The translations under genes were made by a program, and so were the position numbers. This document shows positions 7,511-13,823 of a stretch of 14,276 nucleotides of DNA, piece by piece. Each line of letters begins with the position of its first letter. Position 1 is the stretch's first letter. The stretch is from Actinomycetes bacterium (GTDB taxonomy: Bacteria > Actinomycetota > Actinomycetes > Actinomycetales > Microbacteriaceae), in NCBI GenBank assembly GCA_023432005.1, contig JAEYVF010000053.1, forward strand, positions 1 to 14,276, read 5' to 3'. The notes under the pieces were generated by a model. It did not search any database and was not told the DNA's origin. It saw only the letters and a list, made by a program, of their open reading frames with translations.

Positions 7511-8574
7511 GCCCAGCCCCCGGAGGCGCGGCGCTGGCGCCAGAGCAGCACGAAGAAGAAGGGGCCGCCGACGAGCGAGGTGAGCAGGCCGATCGGCAGC
7601 TCCGCCCCGGACGTGAGGGTGCGCGCGAGCAGGTCGGAGAGCACGAGCAGGAGCGCGCCGCCGAACGCGCTCGCGGTGAGGAGCGCGCGATGCGAGGGGC
7701 CGAGGATCATGCGCATGAGGTGCGGCACGACGAGGCCCACGAACGAGATGATGCCGACGAACGCGACGCCGACGCCCGTGAGCAGCGCGACGATGAGGAT
7801 CGAGCCGAAGCGCAGGCGCTCGACGTCGATGCCGAGGTGACGTGCGTTCCGCTCGCCGAGGGCCAGGATGTCGTAGCGCCGGGCGAGGAGCAGTGCGATG
7901 ACGGTGCCGACCGCCGCGACGGCGAGCACGAGCAGGGACTCGCGCCACATGGACCCCGACAGGGAGCCGAGCTGCCAGAAGACGATCTGCTCGCGGCTCG
8001 CGTCGCCTCCGACGAAGAGGAGAAAGGCGAGACCGGCACCGCCGAAGGCGTTGACGGCGATGCCCGTGAGCAGGAGCGTCACGACCTCCGTGCGCCCGTT
8101 CGCGCGCGAGACGCCGTAGACGAGGAGGGTCGCGCCGAGGCCGCCCGCGAAGGCGAGCAGCGCGATGGTCCACTCGCCGAGGGCGAGCATCCCCGTGACG
8201 ATCGCGAAGGCCGCTCCGAGTGCCGCGCCCGACGAGACGCCGACGACGCCCGGCTCGGCGAGAGGGTTCCCGAAGATCGCCTGCATCACGGCGCCCGCCA
8301 CGGCGAGCGCCGCGCCCACCGCCATCGCCATGACGATGCGGGGGAACCGGATGACCCACAGGGCGGCATCCGCCGTCGGGTCGATCTCGGGCCACGGGTT
8401 CGCGAACCACGGGTTCGGGATCCAGGCGTGGCGCAGCACCGAGAGCACGACCTCCTGCGCGCTCACCCCGAACTGGCCGGTGACGGCGGAGACGAGGGTG
8501 GCGCCCACGAGCAGCACCGTGAGCGAGATCCCGACGATCGTGCGGCGCCGGGCGAGGTGGGCGGGCGCGCTCAC
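7507..8574 (-). CDS. hmuU: FecCD-family heme/iron ABC transporter permease (HmuU-like)
   Basis: 355 residues with about ten predicted transmembrane helices, as expected for BtuC/FecCD permeases. The family hallmark runs through I75-RFPRI-, the following helix and FGNPLAEPGVVGVSSGAALG (101-120). The coupling region is around 238-256 (ALGERNARHLGIDVERLRF), and the late PHLMRMILGPSHR and ELPIGLLTSLVGGPFFFVLL motifs are present. The start is GTG at 8574, overlapping the lipoate-ligase stop by GTGA. No periplasmic binding protein (HmuT-like) exists in the window on either strand, so the system is incomplete here. A segment between residues 48 and 72 is rich in W and P (WIPNPWFANPW) and probably faces outside. 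Confidence 0.93.
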   Translation of the reverse strand: MSAPAHLARRRTIVGISLTVLLVGATLVSAVTGQFGVSAQEVVLSVLRHAWIPNPWFANPWPEIDPTADAALWVIRFPRIVMAMAVGAALAVAGAVMQAIFGNPLAEPGVVGVSSGAALGAAFAIVTGMLALGEWTIALLAFAGGLGATLLVYGVSRANGRTEVVTLLLTGIAVNAFGGAGLAFLLFVGGDASREQIVFWQLGSLSGSMWRESLLVLAVAAVGTVIALLLARRYDILALGERNARHLGIDVERLRFGSILIVALLTGVGVAFVGIISFVGLVVPHLMRMILGPSHRALLTASAFGGALLLVLSDLLARTLTSGAELPIGLLTSLVGGPFFFVLLWRQRRASGGWA

Positions 8575-9620
8575 GGGACCCGGTACAGCCACTCGTCGGT
8601 GGCGAACTTCTCCGTCACGAGCTGTTCGGCGCGGGCGTACTCCTCGGGGGTGATGTCGTCGTCGCGCAGGCCGTGCAGCGAGCGGAAGGTCTCGACCATG
8701 CGCTCGATGATCGCCTCGCGCGGCAGGCCGGTCTGGCTGCGCAGCGGGTCGACGCGCTTCTGCGCCGACTTGGTGCCCTTGTCGCTGAGCTTCTCGCGGC
8801 CGATGCGCAGCACCTGCACCATCTTCTCCGCGTCGATGTCGTACGACATCGTCACGTGATGCAGCACGGCTCCGTCGGCGAGGCGCTTCTGGGCGGCACC
8901 GCCGATCTTGCCCGAGGGGCTCGCGATGTCGTTGAGCGGCTGATAGGTGGCGTCGATGCCGAGCGAGCGCAGCGCCACGAGCACCCAGTCGTCGAGGTAG
9001 GCGTAGCTGTCGGCGAAGCTCATGCCCTGCACGAGCTCGATCGGCGCGTAGAGCGAGTAGGTGATGATGGAGCCCGCCTCCATGAACATCGCGCCGCCCC
9101 CCGAGATGCGGCGCACGACGGGGATGCCGTACTTCGCCGCGTTGTCGGCGTCGACCTCGTTCCTGACCGACTGGAAGCTGCCGATGACGACCGCCGGCTC
9201 GTCCCACTCCCAGATGCGCAGCGTGGGCTTCCGGCGACCGGCGCCGACCTCCTCCGCGAGCACCTGGTCGAGGGCGAGGTGCGTGACGGGGCTCAGGGGG
9301 CCCGGATGCACGAGCTGCCAGTCGTAGTCGCGCCAGCTCGTGGCGCGGTGCACCGCGCGGCGTACGGCCGTCGCGATCGCCTCGGGCGAGAAGCCGAGCA
9401 GCACGGCGCCCTCGGGGAGGGCGGCCTGCACCGCTGCCGCGATCGTCTTGCCCTCCGCGTCGGCCGGGAGCCCGGTCAGCGCGCGATCGATGAGCGGCAG
9501 CGCGTCGTCGGGCTCGAGGAAGAAGTCCCCCGACAGCCGCACATTCGTGAGGCGTCCGTCGGAGACGTCGAGATCGACCACGACGAGCTTGCCGCCCGGC
9601 ACCTTGAACTCGCCATGCAC
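8571..9620 (-). CDS. lplA: Lipoate-protein ligase with N-terminally placed accessory domain
   Basis: 349 residues. The catalytic biotin/lipoate ligase fold runs from about 95 to 349: RRISGGGAMFMEAG (170-183) matches the LplA RRxSGGGxV motif, and K238 in SGKIGGAAQKR is the expected lipoyl-AMP lysine. Residues 1-90 (EFKVPGGKLVVVDLDV, then LSGDFFLEPDDAL) look like the LplA C-terminal/LplB accessory domain, here in front of the catalytic domain. Such enzymes activate lipoate (or octanoate) with ATP and load it on E2 and GcvH proteins. The start is GTG at 9620, confirmed by the domain beginning at residue 3 and a -10 element 6 bases upstream. It is first in an operon with hmuU, hmuV and an SGNH gene, an unexpected partnership. 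It could instead be an octanoyltransferase (LipM-like). Confidence 0.88.
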   Translation of the reverse strand: MHGEFKVPGGKLVVVDLDVSDGRLTNVRLSGDFFLEPDDALPLIDRALTGLPADAEGKTIAAAVQAALPEGAVLLGFSPEAIATAVRRAVHRATSWRDYDWQLVHPGPLSPVTHLALDQVLAEEVGAGRRKPTLRIWEWDEPAVVIGSFQSVRNEVDADNAAKYGIPVVRRISGGGAMFMEAGSIITYSLYAPIELVQGMSFADSYAYLDDWVLVALRSLGIDATYQPLNDIASPSGKIGGAAQKRLADGAVLHHVTMSYDIDAEKMVQVLRIGREKLSDKGTKSAQKRVDPLRSQTGLPREAIIERMVETFRSLHGLRDDDITPEEYARAEQLVTEKFATDEWLYRVP

Positions 9621-9626
9621 GTCACT

Positions 9627-9632
9627 AGCTTA
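9627..9632 (-). promoter_or_regulatory. Putative -10 of a leaderless promoter for the lplA-hmuUV operon
   Basis: Minus strand reads TAAGCT, a TANNNT hexamer, then 6 bases (AGTGAC) and the GTG start at 9620. No Shine-Dalgarno sequence precedes the GTG, so transcription and translation probably begin at the same base. No consensus -35 is seen 17 bases upstream; that position is inside the iron-box-like sequence. Confidence 0.55.
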
Positions 9633-9638
9633 GGCGCG

Positions 9639-9657
9639 CGAGGTTAGGCGAGCCTCA
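9639..9657. promoter_or_regulatory. DtxR/IdeR-like iron box at the lplA-hmuUV promoter
   Basis: The plus-strand 19-mer CGAGGTTAGGCGAGCCTCA matches 14 of 19 positions of the DtxR/IdeR consensus TTAGGTTAGGCTAACCTAA, including an unbroken 9-base AGGTTAGGC core. It covers the spacer and -35 region of the putative operon promoter, a normal repressor position. A direct repeat of TTAGGCG (9630-9636 and 9644-9650) extends the motif toward the -10. Known role of such boxes: Fe(II)-bound DtxR/IdeR represses iron-uptake genes. That the operon encodes a FecCD/HmuV transporter fits well. Confidence 0.65.
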
Positions 9658-9678
9658 CTAGACGACCAAGAGCCAGGA

Positions 9679-9716
9679 GCCGCCGGGGGACGTGCCCGTC
9701 CAGGTCCCCCGGCGGC
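9679..9716 (-). terminator. Strong stem-loop after the GH6 cellulase gene
   Basis: Arm GCCGCCGGGGGAC (9679-9691) is perfectly complementary to 9704-9716; the loop is 12 bases. It starts 8 bases past the GH6 stop codon when read on the minus strand and insulates the cellulase transcript from the lplA promoter. The tail after the stem has only scattered Ts, as is common for GC-rich actinobacterial terminators. Confidence 0.75.
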
Positions 9717-9723
9717 CGGTCTG

Positions 9724-11274
9724 TCACCTGCTCGTGCAGCCCCGTCCGTTGAGGGTGAAGAGCAGCGGCTCGGTGGCCCCGACGCTCGTCGCACCGATGA
9801 ACCCGATCGTGATGCGCTGGCCGGGCTTGATGACCCTGTTCCAGTCGAGGCTGCGCGCGTGCTGGCGGCCGCCCTCGACGGAGTAGCTCGCACTCCATCC
9901 GTTCGAGAGCGACTGGCCAGCCGGGAAGGTCCAGGCCAGATCCCACCCGTTGAGGGGCTTCGTGCCGGTGTTGGTGATCCAGATCTGGGTGTTGAAGCCG
10001 CCCGGCCACGCGCCGTGCACGATGTAGTCGACGTCGCAGCTCTGCCGCGCGACGGGCGGCGCCGCGAGCGCGATGAGCTCGGCGGCCTGCTGCGGGAACC
10101 ACCGGCCCGCCTCCGGGTCGATGATGCCGCGCTCCGGATCCGTCGGCCCCGCGGTGCCGCGGAAGCAGCGTCCGTCCGACTCGCCCGGCACCTTGATCCA
10201 CAGGAACGCGTCGGCGAGCGGCTCGCCCGTGGAGGTGGTCGGCGGGATGCCGAGGCCGCGCCCGGGCGGGTTGCACCACACTTCAGGATCGCTGTACATC
10301 CCCGCGGGCACCGTCCACGGCCCCCGGCCGTTGCGACTCGTGTCGACCACGAAGTGCGCCTGGTTCGCCGGATCACGGGCGAGCCCCGTGTCGGCGAAGG
10401 CCTGGTCGTAGGCGGCATCCGTGAGCGCCCACGTCGAGAAGTCGTCGGGGCTCGCCGGGTAGTACTGGCTGCCGCACCACTCGCGCTGCCACCAGCTGTT
10501 CTGATCGAGGTGGATGCAGTCGGAGATCCAGCGGCCGTAGCTCAGCAGGCGCTCGGTCTCGACGTAGTTCGAGGCGTTGAGGTAGAAGCCGTCGGCCTGA
10601 GCGACGCCCGCCTTGATGAGGCGGTCGGCGGCGTCGCCGACGCCGAGCCAGCCGCTGTGCGTGCCGTCGAGGTAGACCGCGGTGCCCGGCAGCGCGGTGA
10701 GCACGTCGACCGCGTGGTTCAGCTGCGCGAACCGCTCGGATGCCGCGGCGGCCGGGTCGGCCTCCGCGGGCCGACACCACTCGAGCTCGCCGTTGATCGT
10801 CGTGTACCAGGGGATGATGCCGAGGCCGTCGGGCTCGACGATCACGACGGCCTCGCGGTCGGCGATGGCCGACGCGACGGCGTCGATCCACGCGACGTAC
10901 TCGGCGGTGCTCGTCGCGCCGCCCGCGGAGTACTGCGCGCAGTCGCGAAACGGCAGGTTGTAGACCACGACGACGGGCACCTCACCGGCAGCGCTCGAGC
11001 GGTCGAGCAGCGCGTCGACGCCGGCGTGCACGTCGGCGGGCGTGCCCTTGGTGAACCAGGCCCCGGAGGGGATCGAGGCGAGCAGCTGCGCGTCGGCGCG
11101 CGCCTGCCCGCTGAGGGTGGCCGCAGCCTGCGCGGTCGTGCTGAAGGGGTCGGCGTAGAAGGTCGTTCCGGGGTCGAGGTCGGCGGATGCCGCGGCGGCG
11201 GGCACGAGACTGAGGACGAGGCCGACGGCGGCCGCAGCCGCGCCGATCGCTCGCCTCGACGTTGAGGCGTGCAT
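9724..11274 (-). CDS. Secreted GH6 cellulase (endoglucanase/cellobiohydrolase) with C-terminal CBM2
   Basis: 516 residues. The signal peptide (1-31) has an SRRAIG twin-arginine-like start, a long alanine core and an ASA cleavage site before D32. The GH6 domain runs from about 35 to 405: D111 in LPFRDCAQYSAGG and D149 in VIVEPDGLG align with the T. reesei Cel6A pair D175/D221, and D367 in KVPGESDGRC with D401. YLDGTHSGWL and VDTSRNGRGPW are further family motifs. A CBM2 domain at about 413-513 has terminal cysteines C413/C513 and binding-face tryptophans W423, W444 and W460. The linker is almost absent (AAPPVAR). Inverting cleavage of cellulose releases cellobiose, the substrate of the import system in this window. 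The start has GGAGGAG 4 bases upstream. Endo versus exo action is not decidable here. Confidence 0.95.
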   Translation of the reverse strand: MHASTSRRAIGAAAAAVGLVLSLVPAAAASADLDPGTTFYADPFSTTAQAAATLSGQARADAQLLASIPSGAWFTKGTPADVHAGVDALLDRSSAAGEVPVVVVYNLPFRDCAQYSAGGATSTAEYVAWIDAVASAIADREAVVIVEPDGLGIIPWYTTINGELEWCRPAEADPAAAASERFAQLNHAVDVLTALPGTAVYLDGTHSGWLGVGDAADRLIKAGVAQADGFYLNASNYVETERLLSYGRWISDCIHLDQNSWWQREWCGSQYYPASPDDFSTWALTDAAYDQAFADTGLARDPANQAHFVVDTSRNGRGPWTVPAGMYSDPEVWCNPPGRGLGIPPTTSTGEPLADAFLWIKVPGESDGRCFRGTAGPTDPERGIIDPEAGRWFPQQAAELIALAAPPVARQSCDVDYIVHGAWPGGFNTQIWITNTGTKPLNGWDLAWTFPAGQSLSNGWSASYSVEGGRQHARSLDWNRVIKPGQRITIGFIGATSVGATEPLLFTLNGRGCTSR

Positions 11275-11320
11275 TGTTCTCCTCCGAAGGGGGGTGAGGG
11301 ATGTGAACGGAGGCGGCGAG

Positions 11321-11334
11321 TGGGAGCGCTCCCA
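11321..11334. promoter_or_regulatory. CebR/CelR operator (perfect 14-bp palindrome)
   Basis: TGGGAGCGCTCCCA is identical to the operator described for Streptomyces CebR and Thermobifida fusca CelR. Flanking bases extend the dyad to 16 bp (11320-11335). It lies 47 bases upstream of the GH6 start and 18 bases downstream of the proposed -10, so a bound repressor would block transcription just after initiation. No other copy was found by eye in the window. Confidence 0.93.
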
Positions 11335-11352
11335 CGCCGCGCGCGTGCCGTC

Positions 11353-11381
11353 ATCCTGCTCCCGCGCGGGCGAGAGGTCAA
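11353..11381 (-). promoter_or_regulatory. Promoter of the GH6 cellulase gene
   Basis: On the minus strand TTGACC (11376-11381) and CAGGAT (11353-11358) are separated by exactly 17 bases, close to the housekeeping sigma consensus of actinobacteria. Start of transcription would fall near 11346, leaving a leader of about 70 bases that contains the CebR operator and the GGAGGAG ribosome site. The spacer holds the palindrome CCCGCGCGGG (11361-11370), whose role is unknown. Confidence 0.65.
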
Positions 11382-11399
11382 GACCCCGGGCGAGGTGCG

Positions 11400-12257
11400 C
11401 TAGCCGAAGCGCGCGTCGAGCCAGGCCACGACATCCGCACGGACCTCGGCCTGGTTGGTCTCGTTGAGCATCTCGTGGCGGCCGCCGGGATACACGGTGA
11501 CGGTGACATCCGAGAGCCCGCCGCGCTTCTCGTAGGCGGCCGCGAGCTTGGCCACGCTCTTCGGCCCGCCGAGCGAGTCCTCCTCGCCGATCATGATGAG
11601 CATCGGGATGTCGCGCTCGAGCCGCGACGGCGTGCCCAGCAGCCGCAGGGTGTCGCGCAGGCCGAAGAGCTTGAGCACCGTCGCGTCGAAGGTGAGCGGG
11701 TCGGCCGCGAACGCCTTCGCGACCTCGGGGTCGCGCGAGAGCCACTCGGCGCCCGTCGTGCCGAGGTGCCTGTGCTTCGCGTTGAGGTCGCCACCGTTCA
11801 TGTCGGTGAGGGTGCGGTAGGCGGTCGCCGAGAGCACGACCGCGTCGTAGCGCGCGGCATCCGCGTCGATGAGCTTCTGCGCGAAGAGCGAGCCGAGGCT
11901 GTGGCCGAACAGCACGAGGGGCACGCGCGGGTTCTCGTCGTGGATGATGCCCGTGAGCTGCTCGATCGCCGCGAGCGCGGCGCGCACCCCGCCGGGGCCG
12001 AGGCGGCCGAGCTTCGCGCGGTCGTCACCCCACTGGCCGAGGCCGGTCTGGCCGTGGCCACGGTGGTCCTGCGCGTAGACGGTGTAGCCGGCGGCGGCGA
12101 GCGCCTGGGCGAACCTCTCGTAGCGGGTCGCGTACTCCCCCACGCCGTGCAGCAGCTGCACGATCGCGCGGGGCGTCTCGGCACGCCACACGTAGTAGTG
12201 GATCGTCACGCCATGGGCGTCGACGAAGTTCCGCGCGTCTCGGGTCACGTCGCTCAT
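11400..12257 (-). CDS. Alpha/beta hydrolase, monoacylglycerol lipase / lysophospholipase type
   Basis: 285 residues, serine aminopeptidase S33/Hydrolase_4 type. Signatures: oxyanion region HGVGEYATRYERFA (37-50), DHRGHGQT (64-71), nucleophile S120 in FGHSLGS, acid D227 in IGEEDSLGG, and H261 in GGRHEMLNE. No signal peptide, so cytoplasmic. It likely hydrolyses monoacylglycerols or lysophospholipids; the substrate is family-level inference. The start at 12257 has AGGAGG five bases upstream; the longer open frame to 12746 runs through the divergent MFS gene and is shadow. It points toward the GH6 gene but ends 126 bases before its start, which has its own promoter, so the two are probably separate units. 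Confidence 0.92.
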   Translation of the reverse strand: MSDVTRDARNFVDAHGVTIHYYVWRAETPRAIVQLLHGVGEYATRYERFAQALAAAGYTVYAQDHRGHGQTGLGQWGDDRAKLGRLGPGGVRAALAAIEQLTGIIHDENPRVPLVLFGHSLGSLFAQKLIDADAARYDAVVLSATAYRTLTDMNGGDLNAKHRHLGTTGAEWLSRDPEVAKAFAADPLTFDATVLKLFGLRDTLRLLGTPSRLERDIPMLIMIGEEDSLGGPKSVAKLAAAYEKRGGLSDVTVTVYPGGRHEMLNETNQAEVRADVVAWLDARFG

Positions 12258-12279
12258 TCGGGCCTCCTCGCCGCCTCCG

Positions 12280-12285
12280 AGCGTA
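12280..12285 (-). promoter_or_regulatory. Possible -10 element for the alpha/beta hydrolase in the divergent gap
   Basis: The 60-base divergent region (12258-12317) must serve two genes. The minus strand reads TACGCT, a TANNNT hexamer 22 bases before the hydrolase start, leaving room for its AGGAGG site. No matching -35 is visible. No clear promoter for the plus-strand MFS gene was found in this gap. Confidence 0.25.
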
Positions 12286-12317
12286 GAGCGTCCAGGCGGT
12301 GCCCGGACGACAGGAGC

Positions 12318-13649
12318 ATGATGGACACGATGAGTCAGATGTTCCGTTCGTTCGCCGCACGGAACTACCGCATCTGGTTCGCGGGCGCTCTCGTCTCGAA
12401 CGTCGGCACGTGGATGCAGCGCATCGCGCAGGACTGGCTCGTGCTCGCCGAGCTGACGGACGACGACGCGATCGCCGTCGGCGTCGTCATGGCGCTGCAG
12501 TTCGGGCCGCAGCTCGTGCTGCTGCCCGTGACCGGGTGGGTGGCCGACCGCTTCGACCGCCGGCATGTGCTCGCCGCGACGCAGGCGGCGATGCTGCTGC
12601 TGGGGCTCGGCCTCGGCCTGCTCACCCTTCTGCAGCTCGTGCAGCTCTGGATGGTCTTCGCGTTCGCGCTCGGGCTCGGCGTCGCGGCCGCCTTCGACGC
12701 CCCCACCCGGCAGGCGTTCGTCGGCGAGCTCGTCGACGACGCTCACCTCGCGAACGCCGTCGCCCTCAACGCGGCCTCCTTCAACGCGGCCCGCCTCATC
12801 GGTCCGGCCGTCGCGGGCATGCTCGTCGCGGCCGTGGGATCCGGATGGGTGTTCCTCATCAACGCCGCGAGCTTCCTCGCCGTGCTCGCCTCGCTGTGGG
12901 CGCTGCGGCCCGCCGAGTTCACGGCCTTCACCCGTCGCGCACGCGGCAAGGGCCAGATGCGCGCCGGGTTCCGCTACGTGCGGAGGCGACCCGACATCCA
13001 GCTCGTGTTCGCGATGGTCTTCCTGACGGGCACGCTCGGCTACAACTTCCCGATCTACACCTCGACGATGGCGAGGGTCGAGTTCGGGGAGGGGCCCGAG
13101 GAGTTCGGCTGGCTGTCGTCGGCACTCGCGATCGGCTCCGTCGCGGCCGCGCTCATCGCCGCCCGCCGCGAGCGCCCGCGCCTGCGCACCGTGACCCTCG
13201 CGAGCCTCGGCTTCGGCGTCTCGCTCGGCGCCGCGGCGTTCGCCCCGGAGCCCGTGAGCTTCGCCGTGCTGCTCGTCGTCGTCGGCTTCACGGGCCTCAC
13301 GATGATGAACACGGCCAACGCCTACGTGCAGACCACGACCGCGCCCTCGATGCGCGGTCGCGTCATGGCGCTCTACCTCGCGATCTTCATCGGCGGCACC
13401 CCGCTCGGGGCTCCCCTCATCGGGGCGATCGCGGATGCGGCGGGGCCGCGCTGGGCGATCGCGGCGGGCGCCGCATCCGGGTTCGCGGCCGCGGCCATCG
13501 CCGCCGTGTTCTACCTGCGCACGCGCGAGGTGCGGGTGCGGTGGACCCGCGAGGGCCGCTGGCCGCTGCGGATCTCGTCGGCGACGGAGGCGGATCGCGA
13601 CACCGCGACGCAGGAGATCGCGATCGTCGAGGTCGAGACGCAGCGCTGA
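12318..13649 (+). CDS. MFS transporter (MFS_3 / EntS-like exporter family)
   Basis: 443 residues, about 12 transmembrane helices. Early NYRIWFAGALVSNVGTWMQRIAQDWLVL (16-43) is diagnostic of the MFS_3/EntS group. The motif-A-like loop GWVADRFDRRHVL is at 73-85, followed by DAPTRQAFVGELV (127-139) and NAASFNAARLIGPAVAG (151-167). A charged cytoplasmic tail follows the last helix. Members export siderophores, drugs or other small molecules; the substrate here is unknown. Three in-frame ATGs (12318, 12321, 12330) sit close to AGGAG at 12312-12316: the first is too near it for ideal spacing, the second is 4 bases away, the third 13, so the exact start is uncertain by up to four residues. It is divergent from the alpha/beta hydrolase. 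Confidence 0.92.
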   Translation: MMDTMSQMFRSFAARNYRIWFAGALVSNVGTWMQRIAQDWLVLAELTDDDAIAVGVVMALQFGPQLVLLPVTGWVADRFDRRHVLAATQAAMLLLGLGLGLLTLLQLVQLWMVFAFALGLGVAAAFDAPTRQAFVGELVDDAHLANAVALNAASFNAARLIGPAVAGMLVAAVGSGWVFLINAASFLAVLASLWALRPAEFTAFTRRARGKGQMRAGFRYVRRRPDIQLVFAMVFLTGTLGYNFPIYTSTMARVEFGEGPEEFGWLSSALAIGSVAAALIAARRERPRLRTVTLASLGFGVSLGAAAFAPEPVSFAVLLVVVGFTGLTMMNTANAYVQTTTAPSMRGRVMALYLAIFIGGTPLGAPLIGAIADAAGPRWAIAAGAASGFAAAAIAAVFYLRTREVRVRWTREGRWPLRISSATEADRDTATQEIAIVEVETQR

Positions 13650-13685
13650 CGTTCGTGGCGCGCCATCCGTCCCAGACGTCTCGTG

Positions 13686-13755
13686 GCGCGGCTGGAGCTA
13701 CGACCGCACGGCGGGAGGCGTTTCTCCCCCCGCAGGGGCGCGGCTCCAGCTGCGC
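13686..13755 (+). terminator. Long nested stem-loop after the MFS gene
   Basis: Arms 13686-13698 and 13743-13755 pair over 13 bp with one G-U, containing the exact inverted pair GCTGGAGC / GCTCCAGC. An inner hairpin (GGGAG at 13713-13717 with CTCCC at 13724-13728) lies in the loop. It begins 37 bases after the MFS stop and would plausibly terminate that transcript. The rest of the 170-base gap shows nothing else I recognise apart from the short open frame near its end. Confidence 0.45.
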
Positions 13756-13781
13756 ACCGATCGCCACGGAAGAATGACCGC

Positions 13782-13823
13782 GTGATCAGCTGCGCGAGCG
13801 GCCCCCACACGGGGCGCGCATGA
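13782..13823 (+). other. Possible 13-codon leader ORF overlapping the next start by ATGA
   Basis: GTG at 13782 opens a frame of 13 codons ending with TGA at 13821-13823, which overlaps the ATG of the SGNH gene (13820) by four bases. That geometry would permit translational coupling. No ribosome site or codon evidence supports it, and such a short frame can easily arise by chance. Confidence 0.12.

Noticed and set aside
9859..11265. 468-codon plus-strand frame opposite the GH6 gene
   Set aside because: Antisense shadow: biased composition and no motifs; the minus-strand GH6 has a signal peptide, catalytic residues and a CBM.
11361..11370. Palindrome CCCGCGCGGG in the GH6 promoter spacer as a second operator
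   Set aside because: Short GC-only palindromes are frequent at this base composition, and it does not resemble a known site.
11475..12317. Upstream extension of the MFS frame to 11475
   Set aside because: It lies entirely opposite the alpha/beta hydrolase gene; MFS homology begins just after 12318.
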